Positions 1 through 8,938 are shown, counted from the first letter of the stretch. The stretch is DNA of 64,000 nt from Maribacter vaceletii (GCF_003634105.1 NZ_RBIQ01000007.1:1178001-1242000), one strand, 5' to 3'. A program made the numbers and translations. Notes: generated by a model not told the origin, from the letters alone.

Positions 1-232
1 TGATCGCATTTTCAGGAGAAGTTACAACCCCTGCAGCATCAACTACAGCTTCATCTAAAACAATTTTTTTGTCAGCAAAATCTACTCCACCAGCGAAATG
101 ACCAACAAATGGCATAACAATGTTGTTTACAAAACCATTAATTACAGCACCTAAAGCGGTTGCCATGATAACTGCTACTGCAAAATCAATCACGTTTCCG
201 GTCATGATGAAATTCTTAAATTCTTTTAACAT
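1..232 (-). CDS. mscL: Large-conductance mechanosensitive channel MscL (partial, N-terminal part)
   Basis: The gene runs off the left edge, so only the first 77 codons are visible. The protein starts MLKEFKNFIMTGNVIDFAVA and continues with a glycine/alanine-rich first transmembrane helix (ATALGAVINGFVNNIVMP), the TM1 signature of MscL. It forms a homopentameric inner-membrane pore that opens when membrane tension rises during osmotic downshock. The following stretch (GGVDFADKKIVLDEAVVDA) is the beginning of the periplasmic loop. It lies 81 bp downstream of alr on the same strand. Family assignment is secure from TM1 alone; the C-terminal half cannot be judged. Confidence 0.93.
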   Translation of the reverse strand, partial: MLKEFKNFIMTGNVIDFAVAVIMATALGAVINGFVNNIVMPFVGHFAGGVDFADKKIVLDEAVVDAAGVVTSPENAI

Positions 233-313
233 AATATTTAGTGTTTAATTGGTTACATATATTAAGACGCAATTTAATAAAAAAAGTCACATTTAAAATT
301 TAGAAACTGTAAA

Positions 314-1420
314 TTAAATTATTAATGCTCTTTTAACTCGGGAAGAAATTCCTGTTAAAAGCTCGTAGGATATGGTATTCGCAGTTGTAGCAAAATCTTC
401 TGCAGATTGTTCTTGACCAAAAATAATTACTTCGTCCCCTTCTTTACAATCAATATTTGTTACATCAATCATAATCATATCCATACAAACATTACCAACA
501 ATAAGTGCTTTTTTGCCGTTAACTTCTACAAAAGTTTTTCCTTGTCCGTATTGCCTACCAATACCATCTGCATGACCAATTGGTAATGTTGCTGTAACTA
601 TAGTTTTTTCTGCAATAAAAGCTCTGTTATAACCTATACTTTTTCCAGGTTCTAAAATATGTTTTTGAGAAATTATTGTCTTTAAGGTAGCTACAGGCTT
701 TAATTTTTTATCAAATTCGGGGTTATTTCCGTATCCGTATAGTCCTATACCACTCCGAACCATAGAGAAATGAGCTTCAGGATAATTTAATATTCCCGAA
801 GTATTTGCCATGTGTGTTGTGATGGAATATGGAAGTAATTTTTCAATTTCTTCTTTAATTTTTAGAAATTCATTTATTTGGTCTTGCGTAAACTTTTTTT
901 CATTTAAATCTTCAGATGCAGCTAAATGAGAAAATATACTTTGAACATGTAACGTATTATCATTTAATATGGTAGTAATAATTTTAGGAATAGCTTCTTT
1001 AGTAAAACCTAACCTATTTAGCCCAGTATTAAACTTTATATGAACAGGATAATTGCTTTTATTTTCTTGTTTTGCTACCTCTAAAAATTCCTCAAGAATT
1101 TTTTTGGAATACAAATTAGGCTCTAGGTTATATTCTAGAATAATTTTAAAATTTACTGCTTGCGGGTGCAAAACTAAAATAGGAGTCTTAATTCCCGCAT
1201 TTCTTAATTCTACTCCTTCTTTTGTATAGGCAACTGCAAAATAGTCTACCCCTAAGTTTTCTAGTTTTTTAGCAATCTTACAGGCATCACTACCGTAAGC
1301 AAAAGCTTTAGTAACTGCTAAGAACTTGGTATCAGGCTTTATTTTAGATAAAATAAAATTATAATTATGCTCTAGAGCAGACAAACTAATCTCTAAAACT
1401 GTTTCTTGAGTTTTAGTCAT
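314..1420 (-). CDS. alr: Alanine racemase
   Basis: Pyridoxal-phosphate enzyme that interconverts L- and D-alanine for peptidoglycan. The PLP lysine is in [11 protein letters not shown] near residue 38, within the N-terminal TIM barrel. The C-terminal beta domain carries SIGYNRAF with the second catalytic tyrosine, then GHADGIGR and CMDMIMID, all family marks. About 368 aa is the usual length. I chose the ATG at 1420; a GTG two codons upstream is also in frame. The start overlaps the end of tdk by 8 bp, so the two genes are probably translationally coupled in one transcript. Confidence 0.95.
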   Translation of the reverse strand: MTKTQETVLEISLSALEHNYNFILSKIKPDTKFLAVTKAFAYGSDACKIAKKLENLGVDYFAVAYTKEGVELRNAGIKTPILVLHPQAVNFKIILEYNLEPNLYSKKILEEFLEVAKQENKSNYPVHIKFNTGLNRLGFTKEAIPKIITTILNDNTLHVQSIFSHLAASEDLNEKKFTQDQINEFLKIKEEIEKLLPYSITTHMANTSGILNYPEAHFSMVRSGIGLYGYGNNPEFDKKLKPVATLKTIISQKHILEPGKSIGYNRAFIAEKTIVTATLPIGHADGIGRQYGQGKTFVEVNGKKALIVGNVCMDMIMIDVTNIDCKEGDEVIIFGQEQSAEDFATTANTISYELLTGISSRVKRALII

Positions 1421-2057
1421 TAGCACTTTTTTTAGGCGGTACTATTTCTTGAGACTTTACTGAAAATTCTTTTACCTTTTCTTTTAATTGCGCTTTATAA
1501 AAGGCGCCTCTACTTAACGGCTCATAAGCTTCTACTTCTCCTAGAAGCACAAGGTCATCATTATTAGTTTTTCTAAAACTATAATTTGCTAAGTTTCCAG
1601 ATCGTGTACAAATTGCGTGAACTTTAGTTACATATTCTGCAGTGGCCATTAGGTTGGGCATTGGTCCAAAAGGATTTCCCTTAAAATCCATATCTAAACC
1701 AGCAACTATAACACGAATACCTTTGTTTGCAAGGTCATTACAAACTTGTACAATTTCATCATCAAAAAACTGAGCTTCATCAATGCCTATAACATCACAA
1801 TCTTCTGCGAGCTTTCTAATTTTGGCTGCAGATTTTACAGGTGTAGAATGTATTTCATTAGAATCATGAGATACCACTTTACTTTTATCGTAACGTGTAT
1901 CTACCATTGGTTTAAAAATCTCAACATTTAGTTTAGCAAATTGAGCACGTTTTAACCTTCTAATTAATTCTTCTGTTTTACCAGAGAACATAGATCCAGC
2001 AATAACCTCTATCCAGCCAAATTGTTCTTTATGATTAACGGTGTTTTCGAGAAACAT
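1413..2057 (-). CDS. tdk: Thymidine kinase (type II)
   Basis: ATP-dependent phosphorylation of thymidine in the pyrimidine salvage pathway. Walker A GSMFSGKT is at residues 21-28, the Walker B-like DEAQFF at 93-98, and the lasso region follows [14 protein letters not shown]. Most type II kinases bind structural zinc with two Cys-x-x-Cys-like pairs. Here the first pair is reduced to ICTRSG and the second site reads PLSRGAFYK with no cysteine, so the zinc site looks lost. From memory this is common in flavobacterial homologues. It is the first gene of a tdk-alr unit, diverging from the conserved gene at 2160. Confidence 0.95.
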   Translation of the reverse strand: MFLENTVNHKEQFGWIEVIAGSMFSGKTEELIRRLKRAQFAKLNVEIFKPMVDTRYDKSKVVSHDSNEIHSTPVKSAAKIRKLAEDCDVIGIDEAQFFDDEIVQVCNDLANKGIRVIVAGLDMDFKGNPFGPMPNLMATAEYVTKVHAICTRSGNLANYSFRKTNNDDLVLLGEVEAYEPLSRGAFYKAQLKEKVKEFSVKSQEIVPPKKSAND

Positions 2058-2159
2058 TTTGTAATTTTAGACGAAAATAAGGTGTTTTTTCGTTCTTATT
2101 TAACGATGATATAAATTTAAGAAAAAATACACCTTTTCTGAAAGGATAAAAATAGCGTC

Positions 2160-2843
2160 ATGAAAAAGAAAATAAAAGCAGAGTTAGTAAAGCTCGCAAC
2201 ACAAATTATTACTGCAGAAGACCTTACAGAAATTACGGGACTTTATGATGCTAGTAAAGAAATGTATGAGAAGTTGGCGGTTTTAAAATACATAAATGAC
2301 AATTTAAATGACGTTGAAGTAAATGTTGCTAAAAGCCCTATAGCTGCTAAGTTTGAAAAAATGGCGAATGCGGTTTTAAATGAAAATAAATTAGTTCCAG
2401 AAAGCAATCCGCATGAAGAAGATATTATGATTCCAGGTATGGATACCATAAAAGACATGGTTTTAGAAATGCCAGAGGATAAAAAGGTAGATGCCGTTTT
2501 ATCTGAATTTCTTGAAAAACCAAATTATGCAAAGAATGATAAAGAGCTTTTTATGCCCAAGGCAAATGAAATTCAAACAAAGGATTCAAAATCTGTAAAT
2601 GATAGAGTAAGTTCAAAAGAAATTAAGGTAGATCTAAATAATAGACTTGCGTTTGTAAAGCACCTTTTTAATGATAGCACAGAAGATTACAACCGAGTAT
2701 TATCACAGTTAAATACCATAGATTCTGAAGAACGCTCCGTATCATTCATTGTAAATATGGTTAAACCAGATTATAACAATTGGGAAGGAAAAGAAGATTT
2801 AGAGGAGCGTTTTATGCAACTCATTGAGCGTAAGTTTGCGTAA
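2160..2843 (+). CDS. Conserved hypothetical protein, flavobacterial type
   Basis: A 227-aa soluble, highly charged protein with no signal peptide and no membrane segment. The N-terminal half is helical and lysine/glutamate-rich (MKKKIKAELVKLATQIITAE). A low-complexity middle around residues 120-160 precedes a better-defined C-terminal segment, LNNRLAFVKHLFNDS followed by YNRVLSQLNT. I recognise this C-terminal signature as recurring in flavobacterial hypothetical proteins but know no function. It diverges from tdk with about 100 bp between the starts, and is followed by a DoxX-like gene. Confidence 0.8.
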   Translation: MKKKIKAELVKLATQIITAEDLTEITGLYDASKEMYEKLAVLKYINDNLNDVEVNVAKSPIAAKFEKMANAVLNENKLVPESNPHEEDIMIPGMDTIKDMVLEMPEDKKVDAVLSEFLEKPNYAKNDKELFMPKANEIQTKDSKSVNDRVSSKEIKVDLNNRLAFVKHLFNDSTEDYNRVLSQLNTIDSEERSVSFIVNMVKPDYNNWEGKEDLEERFMQLIERKFA

Positions 2844-2944
2844 TATATTAAAGAAATTAAATTACAATGCCTTGCTTTTGCGGGGCATTGTTGTTTTAAG
2901 GCAATTTGTACGACTAAATTTGAAATCAACTAAAATTAAAAGAC

Positions 2945-3301
2945 ATGAAAACACAAAAAATTATTTATTGGATAGCAACAGGCTTATTAACGGTATTAAT
3001 GTTATTCTCGGCTTCTATGTATTTTTTTAAACATGAAATGATAAAAGAAGCGTTTACCTCTTTTGGGTATCCTACCTATATAATTTATCCATTAGCTGTG
3101 GCAAAATTATTAGGATTAGGAGTAATAGCATCTAATAAAGGAGGGGCATTAAAAGAATGGGCATATGCAGGTTTTTTCTTTGATTTTGTCCTAGCTTTTT
3201 TTGCGCATTATATGATAAGTGATGGCCAGCAAAGCCTTGCAGTAGTAGGATTAGTAGTTTTATTGGCTTCCTATTTTCTTGGAAAGAAAGTAAGGCCGTA
3301 A
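2945..3301 (+). CDS. DoxX-like family membrane protein
   Basis: A 118-aa protein with four predicted membrane helices: residues about 6-28, 45-62, 70-88 and 94-112. The pattern MKTQKIIYWIATGLLTVLMLF, then GYPTYIIYPLAVAKLLG, then WAYAGFFFDFVLAFFAHY is typical of the DoxX-like family. Members are small integral membrane proteins sometimes linked to redox stress or quinone pools; the biochemical role is not established. It starts at the ATG at 2945 and ends 9 bp before rsmI, so co-transcription with rsmI is likely. Confidence 0.8.
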   Translation: MKTQKIIYWIATGLLTVLMLFSASMYFFKHEMIKEAFTSFGYPTYIIYPLAVAKLLGLGVIASNKGGALKEWAYAGFFFDFVLAFFAHYMISDGQQSLAVVGLVVLLASYFLGKKVRP

Positions 3302-3310
3302 ATTTGCAGT

Positions 3311-3982
3311 ATGGGAAAACTTTATTTAGTGCCAACACCAATAGGTAATTTAGAAGATATTACATTACGTGCTATACGTGTACTAAAAGAGGCAGACCTT
3401 ATTCTAGCGGAGGACACTAGAACCAGTGGTAAACTTTTAAAACATTTAGAAATTGGCACCCCAATGCAAAGCCATCATATGCATAATGAGCATAAAATGG
3501 TAGATACTTTGGTAAATAAAATTCAAGCAGGAACCACCATAGCATTAATTTGCGATGCTGGTACTCCAGCAATATCGGATCCCGGATTTTTACTTACTAG
3601 AGCCTGTGTTGCAGAGAATATAGAGGTAGACTGTTTGCCAGGAGCAACGGCTTTTGTACCTGCATTAGTAAATAGTGGCTTACCAAATGATAAGTTTGTT
3701 TTTGAAGGATTTTTACCCGTAAAAAAAGGAAGACAAACACGTTTAAAACTACTTGCAGAAGAAACCAGAACCATTATTTTTTATGAATCGCCACATAAGT
3801 TAGTAAAAACATTAGGACAGTTTGTAGAATATTTTGATGCAGAAAGACCAGTTTCTGTTTCTAGAGAACTTACCAAAATGTATGAAGAAACCATAAGAGG
3901 AACCGCAGAAGAGGTTTTAGCGCATTTTACAGAAAAGCCACCAAAAGGAGAAATAGTAATAGTAGTAGGAGGAAAAAAATAA
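3311..3982 (+). CDS. rsmI: 16S rRNA (cytidine(1402)-2'-O)-methyltransferase RsmI
   Basis: SAM-dependent 2'-O-methylation of C1402 in the 16S rRNA decoding centre. The N-terminus LYLVPTPIGNLEDITLRA is the RsmI signature, followed by LILAEDTRTSGKLL. The SAM-binding region ALICDAGTPAISDPG is at about residues 77-91, and VSRELTKMYEE appears in the C-terminal domain. At 223 aa it is shorter than the roughly 285 aa of the E. coli protein, lacking the C-terminal extension, as usual in Bacteroidetes. It begins 9 bp after the DoxX-like gene and is followed 13 bp later by the HopJ-like gene. Confidence 0.95.
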   Translation: MGKLYLVPTPIGNLEDITLRAIRVLKEADLILAEDTRTSGKLLKHLEIGTPMQSHHMHNEHKMVDTLVNKIQAGTTIALICDAGTPAISDPGFLLTRACVAENIEVDCLPGATAFVPALVNSGLPNDKFVFEGFLPVKKGRQTRLKLLAEETRTIIFYESPHKLVKTLGQFVEYFDAERPVSVSRELTKMYEETIRGTAEEVLAHFTEKPPKGEIVIVVGGKK

Positions 3983-3995
3983 GAGATATTTAAGT

Positions 3996-4337
3996 ATGAA
4001 AATAGAAGATTTTAAAAACAAATTAAGCACAGAAGGTAAAGTAGAATTTACCGATACTATGGCAGTTATTGAAGCAAATTATGAGTTTACACCAACTACT
4101 TTTACCAATGGAAAATTAAAAAATAACGTTGGAGAAAATTCTGGTTCTTGTAAATTGTTTGCTTTTGCTAGGGTAGAGAATTTATCCAAGGAAGAAACTT
4201 TAGCTTGCTTTGGAAAATATTATACAGAAGAAGTGTTACAAGATTTAGAAGGAACAGGACATCAGAATATTAGAAATTTTATGGTAACTGGTTTCGATGG
4301 TATTTCTTTTGATGGAGAAGCATTAAAAACCAAATAA
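3996..4337 (+). CDS. HopJ type III effector family protein
   Basis: A 113-aa soluble protein matching the HopJ family by its layout: an N-terminal helix (MKIEDFKNKLS), then FTDTMAVIEANYEFTPTTF, a central NVGENSGSCKLFAFARVENLS and a C-terminal HQNIRNFMVTGFDGISF. The family is named after a Pseudomonas effector, but it is widespread in non-pathogenic bacteria with no type III secretion system, so an effector role should not be inferred. Its function is unknown. The stop codon directly abuts the GTG start of the next gene (TAAGTG), implying an operon. Confidence 0.85.
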   Translation: MKIEDFKNKLSTEGKVEFTDTMAVIEANYEFTPTTFTNGKLKNNVGENSGSCKLFAFARVENLSKEETLACFGKYYTEEVLQDLEGTGHQNIRNFMVTGFDGISFDGEALKTK

Positions 4338-4913
4338 GTGGAAAAGCTCCTTTCCGATATCCGAGCGTGTACTATTTGTAAGGAGCATTTAGCCTTAGGC
4401 CCAAGACCTGTAGTTGTTGCACATGCCGAAGCAAAAATTGCAATTATAGGACAAGCGCCTGGCACTAAAGTACATGCCTCTGGAATTCCTTGGGACGACC
4501 CTAGTGGAAGACAGCTACGAAAATGGTTAGGAGTAACGGACGAAGTTTTTTATGATGAAAAACAAATAGCCATTATACCCATGGGGTTTTGTTATCCTGG
4601 CAAAGGAAAAACAGGAGATTTACCACCAAGACCAGAATGTGCACCCTTATGGCACCAACAATTATTTGATAAACTTCCTAATTTAGAACTGGTTTTATTG
4701 ATAGGTATTTATGCCCAAAAATATTACCTAGGAAAAACAGCAGAAAAGAACCTTACAGAAACAGTACGAGTGTTCGAGAACTACTTGCCAAAGTACATGC
4801 CTTTACCGCACCCTTCTCCTAGAAACAGATTTTGGCTAACTAAGAATCCTTGGTTTAATACGGATGTGTTGCCGGTGTTAAAAAGTAGGGTATTTGAAAC
4901 TTTGGAGATATAA
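4338..4913 (+). CDS. Uracil-DNA glycosylase superfamily protein
   Basis: Predicted base-excision enzyme of the UDG fold. The first motif is IAIIGQAPGTKVHASGIPWDDPSG (residues about 34-57), where GQAPG is motif A. LVLLIGIYAQKYYLG forms the central strand, and the second motif is PLPHPSPRN near residue 156, with the catalytic-loop histidine. ACTICKEHLALGPRP at the N-terminus keeps two cysteines (C11, C14) seen in family 4/5-like enzymes, although a complete iron-sulfur set is not evident. The GTG start is supported by direct abutment to the preceding stop codon and by the lack of a better upstream ATG. Confidence 0.88.
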   Translation: MEKLLSDIRACTICKEHLALGPRPVVVAHAEAKIAIIGQAPGTKVHASGIPWDDPSGRQLRKWLGVTDEVFYDEKQIAIIPMGFCYPGKGKTGDLPPRPECAPLWHQQLFDKLPNLELVLLIGIYAQKYYLGKTAEKNLTETVRVFENYLPKYMPLPHPSPRNRFWLTKNPWFNTDVLPVLKSRVFETLEI

Positions 4914-4997
4914 TTTTAGTATTTAATACCGACTAATTATGAAGTACAATTATCAACATAGAAACCGTATTTTTGAATAACACAGAAAACTAAAACA

Positions 4998-5426
4998 ATG
5001 AGTACAACAAATAAAGTAACTACAAAATGGTTGGGTAATATGGCTTTTGAAAGCAATAACCCATCAGGACACAACCTAAAAATAGACATTGCTAAAGAAG
5101 ACGGCGGAGATGGTAGTGGCTATAGACCCAAAGCCTTAATGCTTAGTTCTCTTGCAGGTTGTTCTGGCTTAGATGTAGCAGCATTGATAAAAAAAATGAA
5201 GCTAGAGGTAGATGAGTTTACTATAGATACTATTGCTAATTTAACAGACGAGCATCCAAAACATTACGACGCGGTTACGGTAGAATATCATTTTACTGGA
5301 CCAAATTTGCACGAGAAAAAATTACAACGAGCAGTAGACCTTTCTGTAGAAAAGTATTGTGGTGTAATGGAGATGTTTCGTCAGTTTGCTACCATGGAAA
5401 TTAAAACGGTTTTTCATCATTCGTAA
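4998..5426 (+). CDS. OsmC family protein (organic hydroperoxide reductase-like)
   Basis: A 142-aa OsmC/Ohr-fold protein with both redox cysteines: SLAGCSGLDVAALI (around C54) and VEKYCGVMEMF (around C125). Such proteins reduce organic hydroperoxides with a dithiol donor. The N-terminal SNNPSGHNLKIDIAKEDGG and central DEHPKHYDAVTVEYHFTG are standard for the YhfA-like OsmC subgroup. It stands alone 84 bp after the UDG-like gene, and 4 bp after its stop the left copy of an inverted repeat begins. Confidence 0.9.
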   Translation: MSTTNKVTTKWLGNMAFESNNPSGHNLKIDIAKEDGGDGSGYRPKALMLSSLAGCSGLDVAALIKKMKLEVDEFTIDTIANLTDEHPKHYDAVTVEYHFTGPNLHEKKLQRAVDLSVEKYCGVMEMFRQFATMEIKTVFHHS

Positions 5427-5430
5427 TAAG

Positions 5431-5478
5431 TTCGTCACTTCGAGTGATTTCGACGACAGGAGAAATTGTATCGAGAAG
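5431..5478 (+). repeat. Left copy of an inverted palindromic repeat flanking the GIY-YIG gene
   Basis: About 48 nt beginning TTCGTCACTTCGAGTGAT and ending TTGTATCGAGAAG. It can fold on itself: TTCGAG-TG-ATTTC near the 5' end pairs imperfectly with GAAAT-TGTA-TCGAGAA at the 3' end around a GACGACAGGA loop. The reverse complement of the sequence at 5791-5840 matches it over nearly its full length with a few differences and a short insertion. The two copies face each other across the GIY-YIG gene. Confidence 0.85.
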
Positions 5479-5495
5479 CTTATATGTTACTATGT

Positions 5496-5789
5496 ATGAA
5501 ACAATCCTATGTTTATATATTAAAATGTTCCGATAATACTTTTTATACAGGGGTTACTTCTAATTTAGAAAGAAGATTTTCAGAACATCAAATAGGAAGG
5601 CATAAAGAAAGTTATACATTTTCTAGAAGACCCTTAGCATTGGTTTATTATTGTGAATTTACAGATATCCAAATAGCAATAGAGAAAGAGAAGCAAATTA
5701 AGAAATGGTCACGAGCTAAGAAAATAGCCTTAATTAATGGCGATTATGATACATTACCAAATTTGGCAAAAAAGAAATTTAGAGAATAG
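5496..5789 (+). CDS. GIY-YIG nuclease domain protein (single-domain, about 97 aa)
   Basis: Small stand-alone GIY-YIG endonuclease of the UPF0213/YhbQ-like type. The motif pair is YVYILKCSDNTFYTGVT, followed by the arginine of NLERRFSEH and the acidic residue in AIEKEKQIKKWSR. I chose the ATG at 5496 because MKQSYVYILK is the usual family start; in-frame TTG (5466) and ATG (5484) lie further upstream, the TTG inside the left repeat. The stop codon ends one base before the right repeat, so the gene fits exactly between two facing palindromes. This suggests the repeats and gene form one unit, as REP repeats do with their transposase-like partners. It may also be a cargo-free relic. Confidence 0.88.
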   Translation: MKQSYVYILKCSDNTFYTGVTSNLERRFSEHQIGRHKESYTFSRRPLALVYYCEFTDIQIAIEKEKQIKKWSRAKKIALINGDYDTLPNLAKKKFRE

Positions 5790-5790
5790 G

Positions 5791-5840
5791 TTCTCGATAC
5801 AATATTTCGCTTAGGGCGAAATATCACTCGAACTGACGAA
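5791..5840 (-). repeat. Right copy of the inverted palindromic repeat
   Basis: Begins TTCTCGATACAATATTTCGC and ends ACTCGAACTGACGAA on the plus strand, which is the reverse complement of the left copy at 5431-5478 with minor changes. Internally ATATTTCGC and GCGAAATAT form a hairpin around TTAGG. It starts one base after the GIY-YIG stop codon, so it may also serve as that gene's transcription end. Confidence 0.85.
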
Positions 5841-5884
5841 AACTGTTACAAACCCAAAAAAGAGAAAAATTTTCAATAAATACC

Positions 5885-7573
5885 ATGCGCTGGACCATAA
5901 AACCAAAACCACAGGAAGAAGAAATTACTTCATTAGCAAAAGCTTTAAATGTGGAAAGTATTGTATCGCAATTACTCTTACAAAGGGGGATTTCTACTTA
6001 CGAAGAGGCTAAAACTTTTTTTAGACCCCAATTATCCGATTTGCACGACCCTTTTTTAATGAAAGACATGGATATTGCGGTAGAGCGTATAGAAAAGGCT
6101 ATTGCTAATAATGAAAACATACTAGTATTTGGCGATTATGATGTAGATGGTACCACTTCTGTCGCATTAGTTTCCTCTTACCTTTTAAGCTATTACCCTA
6201 ATGTTGCTACCTATATTCCAGATAGATATGCCGAGGGGTATGGAGTTTCTTATATGGGAATAGACTTTGCAGAAGACAATGATTTTAGCCTAATTATTAC
6301 ATTAGATTGTGGTGTAAAAGCTATAGATAAAGTTGCCTATGCTAAAGATAAAGGAATAGATTTTATTATCTGTGACCACCATAGACCCGGTAAAGAATTA
6401 CCAAAAGCAGTTGCGGTTTTAGATGCTAAAAGAGACGATTGTAATTATCCCTATGACGAATTGTGTGGTTGTGGAGTAGGTTTTAAACTGATACAAGCTT
6501 TGGCTGTAAATAATAACCAAAGCCTAGAAGATTTAATACCGTATTTAGATTTGGTTGCCACAGCTATAGGAGCCGATATTGTTCCTATAACAGGAGAGAA
6601 TAGAGTTTTAGCTTATTATGGTCTTCAGGTTATTAATAGTAAACCAAGAACAGGGTTCCAAGCTATTATTGCACAAACCAAAAAACAAAAACTTACCATT
6701 ACCGATGTAGTTTTTACCATTGCACCACGAATTAATGCTGCAGGTAGAATGAAGCATGGTCAGCATGCGGTAAATCTACTAACAGAAACAAATGTTGAGC
6801 AGGCAGAGAAGTTTGCCGGTGAAATAGAAAAGTATAATCTAGACCGTAAAAATTTAGATAAAGAAATTACCAAAGAAGCTCTTCAACAGATTATTGATAA
6901 TGGAGAAGAAGAGAAATTTACTTCGGTAGTGTATAAAGATTCTTGGCATAAAGGGGTAATAGGTATTGTAGCATCTAGATTAACAGAATCGTATTATAGA
7001 CCTACTTTAGTTTTTACAAAGAGCGGTGAAAAGTTAGCAGCTTCAGCGCGTTCCGTAAAAGGGTTTGATGTATATAATGCATTAGATGCAAGCTCGGAAT
7101 TTATTGAGCAATTTGGAGGACATAAATATGCTGCGGGATTAACACTTTTAGAATCACAATATGAGGCCTTTAAAGCAAAGTTTGAAGAAGTGGTCTCTGA
7201 AACCATAGATCCAAACTTGCTTACTCCAGAAATCAGTGTAGATTCTATTATAGATTTTAAAGATATTACTCCAAAATTCCATAGAATACTTTCTCAATTC
7301 GAGCCTTTTGGCCCTGGGAATATGACACCAATTTTTATGTCCGAAAATATAAAAGATTCTGGCTATGCAAAAGGAGTTGGCGCAGATGAAAGTCATTTAA
7401 AATGTTCTGTTTTTCAAGTAGGGAATACCCAAAAAATTAACGGAATTGGTTTTAATTTAGGGGATAAACTCCCTGTTGTAAAAGAAGGTTCTTTTAGCGT
7501 TGCTTTTTCTATTGATGAAAATGAATGGCAAGGTAATATTTCTTTGCAACTGAAAATCAGGGATATAAAATAA
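5885..7573 (+). CDS. recJ: Single-stranded-DNA-specific exonuclease RecJ
   Basis: 5'-3' single-strand exonuclease for recombination and mismatch repair. The DHH-family metal sites are visible: GDYDVDGT at 83-90, ITLDCGV at about 138-144, and DHH at 164-166 in ICDHHRPG. The DHHA1 domain follows, with GRMKHGQHAV and the substrate-contact segment VIGIVASRLTESYYRPT; GGHKYAAGLTL lies near residue 415. The C-terminal OB-type domain ends the 562-aa protein, the usual length. The start MRWTIKPKP is typical of the family. Confidence 0.97.
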   Translation: MRWTIKPKPQEEEITSLAKALNVESIVSQLLLQRGISTYEEAKTFFRPQLSDLHDPFLMKDMDIAVERIEKAIANNENILVFGDYDVDGTTSVALVSSYLLSYYPNVATYIPDRYAEGYGVSYMGIDFAEDNDFSLIITLDCGVKAIDKVAYAKDKGIDFIICDHHRPGKELPKAVAVLDAKRDDCNYPYDELCGCGVGFKLIQALAVNNNQSLEDLIPYLDLVATAIGADIVPITGENRVLAYYGLQVINSKPRTGFQAIIAQTKKQKLTITDVVFTIAPRINAAGRMKHGQHAVNLLTETNVEQAEKFAGEIEKYNLDRKNLDKEITKEALQQIIDNGEEEKFTSVVYKDSWHKGVIGIVASRLTESYYRPTLVFTKSGEKLAASARSVKGFDVYNALDASSEFIEQFGGHKYAAGLTLLESQYEAFKAKFEEVVSETIDPNLLTPEISVDSIIDFKDITPKFHRILSQFEPFGPGNMTPIFMSENIKDSGYAKGVGADESHLKCSVFQVGNTQKINGIGFNLGDKLPVVKEGSFSVAFSIDENEWQGNISLQLKIRDIK

Positions 7574-7672
7574 GTGCTATTATCAATTTTGATATATTGA
7601 TAACTATTGAGTATTAAAATCGGAAGTTAAATAATACCTTAACTTTGAAAAATAAATTATACACTTAGACTT

Positions 7673-8938
7673 TTGGATCCATACGCAGCACTTCGTTATA
7701 AAGAATTTAACCTGTTTTTAATAGTTCGTTTTGCCATGGTATTTGCTTGGTCTATGCAATTTATTGTGATAGAATGGCAAGTGTACTCTATGACAAAAGA
7801 CCCTCTTTCTTTGGGTATTATTGGTCTTATGGAAGTTATTCCTGCAGTGCTTATGGCGCTCTTTGCTGGGCACATTGTGGATCAGAAAGAGAAACGAAGT
7901 TTACTAGTTAAATGTATCTTAGGTTTTTCTATAATTAGTTTTGGGTTATTTATGCTTAGTATGCCACAAGTACAAGTAGATTATAGTACAAAAACCATTC
8001 TTTATGCTATTTACTGTTTGGTTTTCTTAGGAGGGATAGTACGTTCTTTTATTGGGCCAACCATATTTTCTTTAGTTGCTTTAATAGTTCCCAAAAAAAT
8101 ATACCCTAATGCCGCTACATGGAGTAGTTCTACTTGGCAAATGGCGTCTGTTTTAGGGCCTGCTTTTGCAGGTTTTTCTATTAGTTGGATAGGTGTGCAT
8201 TGGTCTATGTGTGTTATTTTTGGCTTTTCTATCCTAGCATTACTATTCCTTTTTCAAATAGGTAAAAAACCAATATTAAATCCAAAAATTGGGGAGCCAG
8301 TTTTTCAAAGTTTAAAGGAGGGGCTAAATTTTGTTTTTAGCACTAAAGCTGTTTTAGGTGCTTTAACCCTAGATATGATAGCGGTTCTTTTTGGTGGTGC
8401 AGTTGCCCTCTTGCCAATTTTTGCGCAAGATATTTTACATGTAGGTGCAGAAGGTTTTGGTATTCTAAGGGCAGCTCCAGCTGTAGGTGCTTTTTTAACG
8501 ATGTTAGGTTCCACTCGTTTTCCGTTGCATAAAAATGCTGGGAAAAAATTATTATATGCCATTTTTGGATTTGGCCTTTGTATTATAGTTTTTGGGTTGT
8601 CTACCTACTATTGGTTATCCGTATTTGCATTATTCTTAAGTGGTGCGGTAGATGGTGTTTCTATGATAATAAGACAAACCATATTACAATTAAAAACTCC
8701 AGACCATATGCGCGGTAGAGTAGCATCTGTAAATTCTATATTTGTGGGTTCTTCTAATGAATTGGGTGCGTTTGAAAGTGGTTTAACAGCCAAATGGATG
8801 GGAGCAGTAACAGCTGTAGTGTTTGGTGGAACTATGACCCTATTAACCGTTGGTATAACAGCTATTTCTTTGCCTTCTTTTAGAAAATTAGATTTACAAA
8901 AAGATATAGACGAGCATGAAAAAGAGACTACTACTTAG
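7673..8938 (+). CDS. MFS transporter (EntS-like drug/metabolite exporter)
   Basis: A 421-aa major facilitator superfamily carrier with about 12 membrane helices. The loop-2/3 motif is GHIVDQKEKRSLL near residue 67, with a second-half counterpart around residues 270-290. DHMRGRVASVNSIFVGSSNELGAFESG near residue 345 is typical of the EntS/transmembrane-secretion-effector subfamily, which exports siderophores or lipophilic compounds. The substrate is unknown. The start is a TTG (MDPYAALRYKEF); no ATG gives a sensible N-terminus, and a -7 box TAACTTTG lies at 7640-7647. It converges with lpxH, overlapping by 8 bp. Confidence 0.88.
   Translation: MDPYAALRYKEFNLFLIVRFAMVFAWSMQFIVIEWQVYSMTKDPLSLGIIGLMEVIPAVLMALFAGHIVDQKEKRSLLVKCILGFSIISFGLFMLSMPQVQVDYSTKTILYAIYCLVFLGGIVRSFIGPTIFSLVALIVPKKIYPNAATWSSSTWQMASVLGPAFAGFSISWIGVHWSMCVIFGFSILALLFLFQIGKKPILNPKIGEPVFQSLKEGLNFVFSTKAVLGALTLDMIAVLFGGAVALLPIFAQDILHVGAEGFGILRAAPAVGAFLTMLGSTRFPLHKNAGKKLLYAIFGFGLCIIVFGLSTYYWLSVFALFLSGAVDGVSMIIRQTILQLKTPDHMRGRVASVNSIFVGSSNELGAFESGLTAKWMGAVTAVVFGGTMTLLTVGITAISLPSFRKLDLQKDIDEHEKETTT

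Noticed and set aside
3996-4337. Virulence effector role for the HopJ-like protein
   Set aside because: No type III secretion genes in the window, and the family is common in free-living bacteria; the name is historical.
5466-5495. Upstream TTG start for the GIY-YIG protein inside the left repeat
   Set aside because: The extra residues are encoded by the palindromic repeat and are not family-like; MKQSYVYILK at 5496 fits better.
5431-5840. Insertion sequence with terminal inverted repeats
   Set aside because: No transposase fold and no target-site duplication can be seen; the ends are hairpin-forming repeats, so a REP-like unit is the better description.
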